A stretch of DNA of 64,000 nucleotides, taken from the NCBI GenBank assembly GCA_031772625.1, contig CM062816.1, forward strand, positions 832,636,071 to 832,700,070, written 5' to 3'. A model generated the notes under the pieces. That model searched no databases. It was not told the origin of the DNA and was given only the letters and a program-made list of their open reading frames with translations. Of this stretch, positions 56,168-64,000 are shown in pieces; positions within the stretch are counted from its first letter, which is position 1; each line of letters begins with the position of its first letter. The DNA is from Pinus tabuliformis. Lineage: Eukaryota > Streptophyta > Pinopsida > Pinales > Pinaceae. A program made the translations under genes and the position numbers.

Positions 56168-58089
56168 GATAGTTTTCCTCACCTAGTTCTTTTCATGTTT
56201 CTGTTTCAAGTTATCTGTTGTAAAGTATAACTATCATGGAAGGAATCATTAGAAGCATGATAGGATGCGTCATGTTAGGAGATGGCATCATGGAAGCATA
56301 TGATTGAAAGCAAAAGCTCGTGACATCATCATAAAGAAGCATGAAAGATAGCTGAAATAGAAGTCTATGGATGTCGCCTATAGAAGGATGTAGCTCTTGG
56401 TAAGCTCATTAGAAGCATAAAGTCATCTAGTATAGAGCTCATTATACATCATTCAAAAGGAGTGTTTGCAGGATGAGGATGATCAAGGTATTCCGTTGGA
56501 ATCTTTATTGGAAGGTTCACCTTCTGCAAGAAGCAAGTGTCTTGCCAGGAATTCCAACTTGTATGGGATTCATGGGATGATGGTATGATGCCAAAAGAAG
56601 TGAAGTAGGTCAAGGGATTGAAGTTCTTTCAATCAAGGGAGCTGCCAAAGGAAGTCTAGATGACCAAAGGAAAGATATTAGATGTGTATGCTTGTATTTG
56701 ATAAAATAGAGTCATGGCATATGGTTGCAGATATCATGAATGAGTGCTCTACCTGAAGAGTATGATCAAAAGAAAGGATCTCCTCCTGTGAAAGAATGCA
56801 TGAAGGCATGGTTCACACATTGACTAGATGAAATCAACATAATATGTCCTCATATGAAATATGAGATGGTTGACAAAGTTGAAGGAACTATGATTGGAAG
56901 TTCCTGGGAGGAAATGTGTGAATAAAGAAAGGAAGAGATCATGAAAAATGCAACTATGGAGAAGACAATCAACATCCAAGGACTAGAAGATTTGACTATG
57001 ATATCTCCATGGGAAATATATGAAGATCCTAATAAAGTCTGAAAAATAAAAAACCCTTGACGTTGTATATCTTTTTGGAGATGTGTCAATATATATGCAA
57101 GATGTTGATGCTAGCAAGGAGATGTCATGATGAAAGACAATCACAAAGGTATTTTTGATTGAATGTTCATTTTCTATTTTTGAACAATATCTGCATGGGC
57201 TAATGCAGGGCTACCGAAGGAAGAGCTGTAGATGTCATTTACAACTGACAGTCATGTGGTAGGATGAAAGATCCTGAAGGAAACCTGATGCAAAGAAGGT
57301 AGCAAGGTATAAGGAAAGACCAGACATGAACTAATGGATCACTTTCCAATGAAAGAAAGGATGACATCATTGACATGATTCATGAATGAAAGCGATTGAT
57401 GGTCGATGCCCTACGAAAAGAAGTCCCAAAAAGATGAAGATTATTGAATAAAGAAAAAGAAGTTCATGACATCGAAAGGAGGAGCTCTTCAAGCAGCTGG
57501 TTGTCCCATGATCTCCACCTAAACAACCGCTGGAAGTAAGTCCCTAGTCAAGAGGGAGGTTGGTCAAGTCCCTGATTAAGAGGGAGCTTGGGTACATTCC
57601 TTTTATAGGAATGGGTACATTACTTAACTGGAATGGGAATATTCTCTCTAATTGAGAGGGACAGATAGACACATCATTCTTGTCTTCACCTGCGAAGATA
57701 GAATGGAGGATTGGGTAAGCATCTGGCATCTGATACTCTTTGGGGATGTGGTAGGGCATCCAAGATTAGAGTGGTTGTAGAGGACTGATATTCCTTGAGG
57801 TCTGGGAATCCAAGATAACAATAGTCCTAGTGGAACATACTCTGGGAGAACCCGGGTGGGGTATGTTTCGACAGAGACAATGAAAAGGGTGTTTATAAAT
57901 CATTGGTCTCGCTAGCTTTGTGCTCTGATATTGTGGAGAGATAGAGTTGTTAGAGAAGGCCTTGTTATGTGACAATGTTGGGTGATATCATGCTATACAA
58001 ATGGGTTACCAATCCGACTCTTCTTATGAGAATTCTTCAAATTGAGAATGTCTAAGTACCTTGTATGGATTATGAATACCTCCCTAGTT
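56168..58089 (+). other. Non-coding 3' half of the gag-only element
   Basis: No pol domain and no long ORF. It contains repeated AAGAGGGAG-type purine tracts (57549, 57578, 58090). The segment resembles the 3' end of Copia-3 at 45841-46899, so both belong to related families. Confidence 0.7.
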
Positions 58090-58098
58090 AAGAGGGAG
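58090..58098 (+). other. Polypurine tract of the gag-only element
   Basis: AAGAGGGAG directly before the 3' LTR start TGTTGAAATA. Confidence 0.85.
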
Positions 58099-59211
58099 TG
58101 TTGAAATATGTAACTAGGTTCGGTCTTCATAATGTCATATGTAATCGTGATTTTATGGATTTAATGAAAAGAGAAAAATAAATTTGTTACTTGTATTCTT
58201 GAGGCATGGGTTTCATGTTCAAGGGAAATTTATTTTTAGGTCAAGCGCCCATTGAGTGCTTCTAGGATTGTCATAAAGTCAATTGAGTCATTGTCATGTG
58301 TTGAAGACCCATTTGGGCATGTTACATATTGTAAAGAAAAAATTGTTGAGTCAAAATAGAGTCAAAAGACCCTCCAAGACCTCGTCATGGCACAAAGATC
58401 AAGTCGGCCTACATGAAAGGACAAGTCAACAACAAGAGAGCAATCCGTACCCTTCACAAGCCTATAAATAAGAAGGAATTTGACCTCATTTGCACACTCA
58501 CTCAAGGAAGTTCGATCTCCTCAAGATAGAAGCTGGAAATGGATGAAGAAGAAAAAGAAGATCAAGATCAAAGTTTTTGGGCCTCTCTCTCTCTCTTAGG
58601 GTTTCTATAGTTTTTGGGCTAGAAGAAATTTTGAAGTTGCATCGAAGATGCGAAGCTACAAGGTTGAAGTTGTGAAGTTGCAAGGTTGAAGCTGTGAAGT
58701 TGCAAGATTGAAGTTTTGAAGTTGCCTCTAGATTGAAGTTGTGAGGTTGTTAGGTTGACGCTGTGAGGCTATTAGATCGAAGCTGCTGAAGCTGCATCAA
58801 GGTCGAAGCTATGGAGCTGCTAGGTCGAAGTTGCATAAATTGTTGCTCGGGTCGAAGTTTGTTGTTGGACACTGTGTAAGAAAACTTCATCAAAAAGGAA
58901 GGATGACATGGTTTTTGAGGGTCTTGGTCAAGGGTTATAGGTCTTGGAATTCGTCAATTGAAGTTCTATAATAATAGAAGGATTCTGGTGGGTTTTCCTC
59001 TTTTAGTTGGAGAGATTTTGGCCCTCGCTGATCGCTTATATCTTGTGTCCTATTGTCTCATTGTTTTTTATGATTTGGTAGCTGTTTGATGATAGAGAAC
59101 ACTAATAATAATAAGAAAAGAAGATTAATCAAGAAAAGTAAAATTACATCATAAGCAGTTATCAAAGTAAGAGAAATCATCTACACTTGTTGCCCCCTAG
59201 ATTTCTCAACA
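58099..59211 (+). repeat. 3' LTR of the gag-only element
   Basis: 1113 bp, collinear with 53591-54684; differs by scattered substitutions and by unit changes in the CT tract and the GAAGTTG minisatellite. It ends TTTCTCAACA, then GGGAG. Confidence 0.92.
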
Positions 59212-59215
59212 GGGA

Positions 59216-59850
59216 GCTGCTCCCCCGCAACCCTGGGATGCATACATTTTTACTAGGGTCATGATAGAGGAGTTGAACAATCAATGCCGCCAACATTGAG
59301 GTACATAGACGACTTAGTCCTCTTACTTAAATGCTAGTTCCAGACCCTCATACATAACAGACTCCAATGAAAAAAATATTGCAAACCCCCAAAACCTCAA
59401 ATTCTGAATACCAATGGGTTTTGAGTGGGATCTAAAATTTACTTTCTGCATGTTAAAAATTTAAGTAATTCTCTTTATCTTTCATTTCCATCCATTAAGA
59501 ATTTAACATTACCATTAATTGCATAGAATTAGTAGGGCTGGGACAAATTCACTTCCCAACAGTGGAAATCCCTTCTAATATTGCTTAATCGCCCTTTGCT
59601 ACACTCCAAAACCTTTGAGAGGTTCAAACATGTGAGTGAATTGTGTGAGAATGTGGCAGTAAAACGATTTTAAGATGCTTTTTCACTAGACACGTGTCTA
59701 AATTTCAAGATACTAGTAGGGCTTGTGTTAGACACCAGTGAAACTTGTGTCGGACATGCGTCACACGAATGTCGTGTCCAACACGAGAAATACATGACAC
59801 GAGGGGGGTGGGGGTCGGCGTGCGGGGCGAGAATGTGTCGTGTTACTTAG
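59216..59850 (+). repeat. Core repeat E with GACACG-type hAT end
   Basis: 59255-59540 aligns with E (TCATGATAGAGGAGTTGAACAA, CAACATTGAGGTACATAGA, TAAATGCTAGTTCCA). 59690-59840 has ACACGTGTC, GTGTCGGACA and GTGTCCAACACG words as in element G. The end reads GTGTTACTTAG at 59850; its reverse complement CTAAGTAACACGACAC resembles the left end of G (CTAAGTCACCTGACAC). No left end is found. Confidence 0.55.
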
Positions 59851-60638
59851 GAATGCACATTAAAGAGCTTGAAGATGATTTTGATAACAATGAAATGCAC
59901 TACCTACCTGGATAATAAGATTCATGGTGTGATTTATGATCATTGATATGGAAGAACCTTTTGTGGTTCTTTGAAGTCACTTCTACTTGAAGTCTAGAGG
60001 TAATGCCATCTCCTTGTCATGTTTGCAACACGTCTCCTTGGTATCTTATCAAGAATACTATGGTAGTTTATATGAAGATATGTCGAGCGTACTATGTTGT
60101 ATTACTCAATTAAATTTATTCATCGAATATTACAAAGATCAATCTAAATTTTGTTTAAAGAATGCTGCACAACAACTTTAAAATTCCAAAGTGAGCTTTT
60201 CCCTTATATGGAGCAGTTTGACTTGTTGCTAGTTGTTCCTTAGTGGGAGACTGGGAGAATATGACATGCCCATAAAGTGATGTGATCCCTAGTAGTTAAA
60301 AATTAGAAGCTGCATGGCGTTATTCTAAGTATTCATCTCAAATTTGGTGTGGCTCCATCCCACGGAATCATTGAATTTGCTATACGAATTCATGATCTTG
60401 AGATTATCCAGTTGTAGCGCCGCGCGCGCCATCTTTTTATATTAAGAATTTAAGATTAAACTACTTGGTTGACATTTCCTCCGTTCTCAATGCTATTTAC
60501 ATTGTATTATTATAAATTAGAATGTATCACAGTTAAAACTGTGGCTATGTAGTGTTTACATATACAAACCATGTTATGCATGTAGAGGGTTAGGTAGTTT
60601 TTGAGAATTTACACGCGAGGTTAATTCTTTGTCACCAG
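59851..60638 (+). other. Last stretch of giant intron, no gene seen
   Basis: Ordinary intron sequence with a short GCCGCGCGCGCC island near 60420, ending in TTTGTCACCAG at the acceptor. Confidence 0.6.
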
Positions 60639-60822
60639 ATTTATAGAGAAAGTACAGCAAGACATACCAGGAGAGGGAATCAAACATCAGCTTGAGTTGT
60701 TATGCAGTGTGTATGCACTATCATTGCTGCACAACCATCTTGGTGATTTCCTTTCCACTGGTTACCTTGATAGCGAAAAATCAGCACTTGCAACTGATCA
60801 GCTACGTGCACTCTACTCACAG
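60639..60822 (+). CDS. ACX1: Acyl-CoA oxidase ACX1-like, visible exon 4
   Basis: This 184-bp exon starts by completing the lysine codon left open at 10261 and encodes FIEKVQQDIPGEGIKHQLEL, CSVYALSLLHNHLGDFLSTG and a block ending DQLRALYSQ. It matches the core of the ACOX C-terminal domain of plant ACX1 throughout, without gaps. It ends in phase 0 at a GTCTTT donor. The exon is fully open even though it lies 50 kb from the previous one, which argues that the gene is functional. Confidence 0.95.
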
Positions 60823-60938
60823 GTCTTTATATCAATTTCTTTTTAAATGACTATTATACATGATTTCTAGATTGTTCACTCTTAGCATTTCAATAATGAT
60901 TTTAAGAATGCCATACATAATGTTATGCTTGGTTGCAG
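60823..60938 (+). other. Short ACX intron (116 bp)
   Basis: GT-AG intron in phase 0 between TACTCACAG and GTTCGTCCA, of normal length for plants. It contrasts with the 50-kb intron one exon upstream. Confidence 0.9.
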
Positions 60939-61148
60939 GTTCGTCCAAATGCTGTGGCTCTTGTAGATGCATTTAATTATACAGATCACTTTTTGGGATC
61001 TATACTTGGACGACATGATGGAAATGTCTATGCACATCTATATGAGGAAGCTTTCAAGGATCCCTTGAATGAGACAGTTGTACCCGAAGGTTATGAGGAA
61101 CACATTCGTCCACTTCTCAAGCAACAGGTTAAAATTTCAAGATTGTGA
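60939..61148 (+). CDS. ACX1: Acyl-CoA oxidase ACX1-like, last exon with PTS1
   Basis: Encodes VRPNAVALVDAFNYTDHFLG, SILGRHDGNVYAHLYEEAFK and EEHIRPLLKQQ, then VKISRL and a TGA. NYTDHFLGSILGRHDGNVY is nearly invariant in plant ACX1. SRL at the very end is a type 1 peroxisomal targeting signal; Arabidopsis ACX1 ends in ARL. The sequence CAG|GTTAAA after KQQ could also act as a splice donor, but no downstream exon encoding a better tail was found, and the read-through keeps both length and targeting signal. I therefore end the gene here. Confidence 0.93.
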   Translation, partial: VRPNAVALVDAFNYTDHFLGSILGRHDGNVYAHLYEEAFKDPLNETVVPEGYEEHIRPLLKQQVKISRL

Positions 61149-62000
61149 ATTAAAAGGTTTAAATTATTTCCAGGATATATTTATGTAAATATTATATTTT
61201 CTATCCTATTATTGAATAATTTGACGTCCATGCATGGTTTAGAGTCACTATTGTTTGATAAACATACCATTGATATACTTGTCTGCTTGAGCACAGTTCT
61301 GTTGTAACTGCATTAAGCAGGGCCAAGTGATAAATAAACTTTAAGTTCAAGAAGAAAAAGTCTAGTTGGAAATGCTTAATGAATACTGGCTTTGCAAAAT
61401 GTTATTGCTTTTTTGGACAATTTATTGATTGATTACGGTTGGATAATTCTTGATGAAATTTCCTACGAATAATTTGAGGTAATGGCCCACCAGAAACTAG
61501 ACGTTTGCGTCTTAACTGAGTCAAATGATATTTTATTAGCAGGATTTAAGTTGTATATACTATTTTACATATTCCTTATATATCAATTTTGAATTCTTCT
61601 CCGAATATCAACATTTGGTTGTTAAGACAGATCTTACGAGCACTGAAAATTGCTAAATATGCAATTTTAAGACAAGAAAACACTAGCACACACTCGCGTA
61701 TATTGTAGTTAATATTAAAATTTCATTATACCATTGTTTGATTTCCTGCGTTATTATCATCATTATACTTACCTAGGCAGGTTCAGTTGCTTAATCAAAG
61801 AAGGCCGATGACCTATGAAGGCCTCCTTCATTACTAGTCCCAAAGCATATCCCGTGTGTTATCCCCATATGCCCACTATTATGTATTTTTCTCATAATTT
61901 GGTTTGCTTCCAGTGATTTACACGGTTGCTTGACTGGATGGAATTATCCTTTTATGATGAGTCGCTAATGATCGCCATAATGAAGATGCTACACAGGAAG
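61149..62000 (+). other. ACX 3' untranslated and downstream region
   Basis: AT-rich, without coding signal. AATAAA at 61333-61338, about 185 bp past the stop, is a reasonable polyadenylation signal. Nothing else is recognised up to 62000. Confidence 0.55.
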
Positions 62001-62008
62001 GCCTAATT

Positions 62009-62160
62009 AGTTATCTGAAAGCTTGTGTTCCCAATTTTCATGTACATCGGGCCTTTTTGTATATAAAGAGAATGCCCTGTTGGCTAGTTGAAAGCTTTCG
62101 TTCTCTCGATTGCCATGTACGTTGGGCCTTTGTGTATATAAAGTTCATCTCTCCTTCATT
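62009..62160 (+). promoter_or_regulatory. Duplicated block with two TATA-like boxes
   Basis: Two direct copies about 75 bp apart share AGTT..TGAAAGCTT, CATGTAC.T.GGGCCTTT and TGTATATAAAG (TATATAAAG at 62060-62068 and 62135-62143). The second is followed by CTCTCC and, 60 bp on, by purine-rich repeats. This could be a promoter of an unknown transcript or the U3/R part of an unrecognised LTR. No ORF downstream is convincing. Confidence 0.4.
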
Positions 62161-62202
62161 TGGCGGCTCAACGCCCTTCACACATCGTTCTCATGTTCAA
62201 AT

Positions 62203-62530
62203 TGAGGGGGAGCTGTGAGGGGAGCTGCGGTGAGGGCAGAGGCGAGGGAGCTGTGAGGTGAGAGCTGCGGCAAGGTTGTGAGGGCTGCGGGAGCTGCGGT
62301 GAGAGCTGAGGGGAGCTGTGAGGGGAGAGGCGAGGGAGCCGTGAGGTGAGAGCTACGGTGAGAGCTGCGGTAAGGGAAGAGGCGAGGGAGCCGTGAGGTG
62401 AGAGCTGCGGTGAGGGAAGAGCTGTGTGAAGCTGCGGGGAGTACTGGGAGCTGCAAGGAGAAGCGAAGCGGTGAGGGCTGAACGTTGAGCATTGAGGGAG
62501 GAGCGTGAGCGCTGAGGGTTTGCGCGTGGA
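62203..62530 (+). repeat. Purine-rich minisatellite (GAGCTGYGGTGAGRG)
   Basis: More than 15 imperfect units built from GAGCTGCGG, GTGAGAG, GAGGCGAGGGAGC. The whole stretch is G/A-rich on the + strand with many GGGAG runs, unlike the AT-rich surroundings. Confidence 0.85.
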
Positions 62531-62684
62531 ACGAGGCCGATGCTGAGGGCAATTTTGAGTTTCATTTCCAGCGGAAGGAACAGGTCAGACCCACAATTTC
62601 GTTTTCAACTGAAGGGACAGGTCAAACCCACATTTCCCTCATGTACATATTATTTATTTTTTTGTGTTTTTGTTCTTCGTTTTA

Positions 62685-62829
62685 AAACATCAAGCTAGAG
62701 CTCTATAAAACCAGGCTTTGTTAACGAGAAAATGTCTAAATGTCGAACCCGCATTTCCCTAAAACATCAAGCTAGTGCTCTATAAAACCAGGTTCATTAC
62801 ACCTTTGTTAGCGAGAAAAAGTCTAAATG
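62685..62829 (+). repeat. Direct duplication, about 70-bp units
   Basis: AAAACATCAAGCTAG.GCTCTATAAAACCAGG occurs at 62685 and 62762, each followed after 10-25 bp by a TTGTTA.CGAGAAAA block and GTCTAAATG. A related pair, CAGGTCA.ACCCACA, is at 62582 and 62620. Confidence 0.8.
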
Positions 62830-62870
62830 CAAAAGCATTTTAGTATGGAGACAGGGTCCAGTGCAAAAAA

Positions 62871-63445
62871 AAGCACTGGTTTTGGTGAAAAACAAGTATC
62901 ACCAAAACAAGTAACCAGGAATTTCGGAGATAGGAAAAGTCATATCAAACAGTTGGGAAATTTTAAGAGAAATTCTTCGGCATAAATCACAAGATAAATC
63001 ATTTGTCGACGCGTTTCGAACCAACTAGTGTGATTCATCGTCAGGGTTCATCGTCAGGAGACGATGAACCCTGACGATGAATCACACTAGTTGGTTCGAA
63101 ACGCGTCGACAAATGATTTATCTTGTGATTTATGCTGAAGAATTTCTCTTAAACTTAATATGAATCACAGAAGCCTCAATTCAACAGTTGGGAAATTTCA
63201 TCCTTCAACCGAAATGCTAATAAAAAGAAACCATTAATAAACAACCCAAATATTAAAATATAACATTGACCAAAAAAGCACTGGTTTTGGTGAAAAACAA
63301 GTATCGCCAAAACAAGTAACCAGGAATCTCGAAAATAGGGAAAGTCATATCAAACAGTTGGAAAATTTCATCCTTCAACCGAAATGCTAATAAAGGGAAA
63401 CCATTAATAAACAACCCAAATATTGAAATATAACATTGACCAACA
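62871..63445 (+). repeat. Tandem duplication, 170-bp units, first unit interrupted
   Basis: Unit 2 (63276-63445) runs from AAGCACTGGTTTTGGTGAAA to ATAACATTGACCAACAA. Unit 1 has the same sequence but is split after CAGTTGGGAAATTT by a 219-bp insertion; without the insertion and one flank it is also 170 bp. The two units differ by about ten changes. Confidence 0.9.
62962..63153. repeat. Near-perfect 192-bp palindrome
   Basis: Arms of 94 bp with a 4-bp AGGA centre (63056-63059) pair with a single mismatch (GGC against GCT near 62981 and 63134). The arms contain TTTGTCGACGCGTTTCGAAC, CAACTAGTGTGATTC and CATCGTCAGGGTTCATCGTC. It lies in a 219-bp insertion (62964-63182) flanked by the 16-bp direct repeat AACAGTTGGGAAATTT (62948-62963 and 63183-63198). 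Confidence 0.95.
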
Positions 63446-64000
63446 ATTGAGTGTAAGAAGACTTGGTTTCTTTACTACTCCTAAAACATTATTGAAAAGA
63501 AAACTATGAAAACAAGATTGATGTCTTATAAAGTAGCCTAAACATAGGCTACACAAAACAAGTATAAGAAAGTAACATAATATCAATATTTCTTACTATG
63601 AAGGATCTTCTCTAATTAAATATAATAAAGACTAGGAGATTAGAGTGGAATAACTAGTAAAGGCTTGATCTCATGGCATATTAACATACATTAATTATAT
63701 TGTCCGTTTGTTTTTGAAATAGTTTATGATTTATTACTTTTGAGTATTGTAATGTGAGATATTGCCCGCCCTTCTTAAATCAGATCAAATATAACATTTT
63801 GGTTGGGAATTGACTTTTTTATTTTAATATATTGACACATTTAATAACTAATTAATTTGATTATTTAAACTATTTGATTATTATGTTTGAATGTAAAATC
63901 TTAATGTTTATGCAAGGAAATTCATATTTTTGTTTATCAAATTATTTATGATTAGTCTATATTTAAAGTAATAATAATAATTTAATTTTAAGATAATGGC
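63446..64000. other. AT-rich 3' end of window, nothing recognised
   Basis: Strongly AT-rich, without ORFs, repeats or boundaries that I can support. Confidence 0.6.

Larger units (their letters stand above)
53591..59211 (+). mobile_element. Gag-only, Copia-type non-autonomous LTR element (TR-GAG type)
   Basis: LTRs at 53591-54684 and 58099-59211, a perfect TGGTATCAGAGC primer site at 54685-54696, a purine tract AAGAGGGAG at 58090-58098, and 5-bp flanks GGGAA/GGGAG. The 3.4-kb interior encodes only a Copia-type gag with a zinc knuckle; 56168-58089 has no protease, integrase, RT or RNase H and no long ORF. TR-GAG elements are non-autonomous LTR elements carrying just gag. The LTRs are alike over their length. 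Confidence 0.88.
10262..60638 (+). other. Giant ACX intron (50.4 kb) filled with nested transposons
   Basis: Donor GTGAGT at 10262 and acceptor GTCACCAG at 60631-60638 join a split lysine codon in frame. Everything between is repeat-derived or unassigned. At least ten insertions are recognised, nested up to four deep, on both strands. The stretch 10262-11244 before the first element has no feature apart from an AT microsatellite; 59851-60638, after the last hAT end, also shows none. Confidence 0.85.

Noticed and set aside
62178-62552. 124-codon minus-strand ORF rich in Ser, Ala, Pro and Leu
   Set aside because: It is the reverse reading of the purine minisatellite; low complexity and no conserved domain.
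62009-62600. A new protein gene driven by the two TATA boxes
   Set aside because: No ORF with start context or recognisable domain follows within 1 kb.
1-64000. tRNA or rRNA genes
   Set aside because: No cloverleaf-like A/B box pairs or rRNA core sequences were recognised on either strand; the tRNA-like matches are primer-binding sites.

Overview
The window is nuclear DNA from a seed plant with very long, transposon-filled introns. It fits a gymnosperm (conifer, cycad or Ginkgo type), but that is an inference from intron size and repeat content, not a species identification. The only host gene I can support is the 3' third of a peroxisomal acyl-CoA oxidase (ACX1/ACX5-like). It lies on the + strand in five exons (1213-1330, 7540-7650, 10192-10261, 60639-60822, 60939-61148). 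The exons join in frame to 230 codons and end in a peroxisomal targeting tripeptide, SRL. The 5' part of the gene lies upstream of the window. Introns are 6.2 kb, 2.5 kb, 50.4 kb and 116 bp.

1-10191: the shorter introns hold small non-autonomous DNA transposons. Two have readable 8-bp target duplications: a 215-bp hAT-type MITE (5704-5918, perfect CATGAATC) and a 265-bp one (6948-7212). A larger decayed relative of the second (about 3070-4596) keeps a transposase-like C-terminal tail and two internal duplications.

10262-60638: the 50-kb intron is a stack of nested insertions. Outermost on the left is a hAT-type element (11245-28499). It contains a second hAT-type element (17508-26650), which contains a decayed Ty1/Copia element (18076-26198), whose reverse transcriptase is split by a solo LTR (22446-23576). 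Next is a third hAT-type element (29019-30493, perfect AATCCAAT duplication). Then an antisense LINE is split by an antisense Ty3/Gypsy chromovirus (31699-40103, perfect GCATT duplication), whose own 3' LTR carries another solo LTR of the same family (31925-33481). Further right are an antisense Copia remnant (42245-45840), a Copia 3' end with LTR (45841-47760), an antisense non-autonomous element with two unrecognised ORFs (47761-50998), a broken Copia pol (51001-52670), and a complete but pol-less Copia-type element carrying only gag (53591-59211, TR-GAG type). hAT-like sequences flank that last element on both sides.

61149-64000: downstream of the gene are a short direct duplication with two TATA-like boxes, a purine-rich G-strand minisatellite, several direct duplications, and a near-perfect 192-bp palindrome inside a 219-bp insertion flanked by 16-bp direct repeats.

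No tRNA, rRNA, CRISPR array or bacterial-type operon was seen. All transposon coding regions examined carry stops or frameshifts, so none is likely to be autonomous now.
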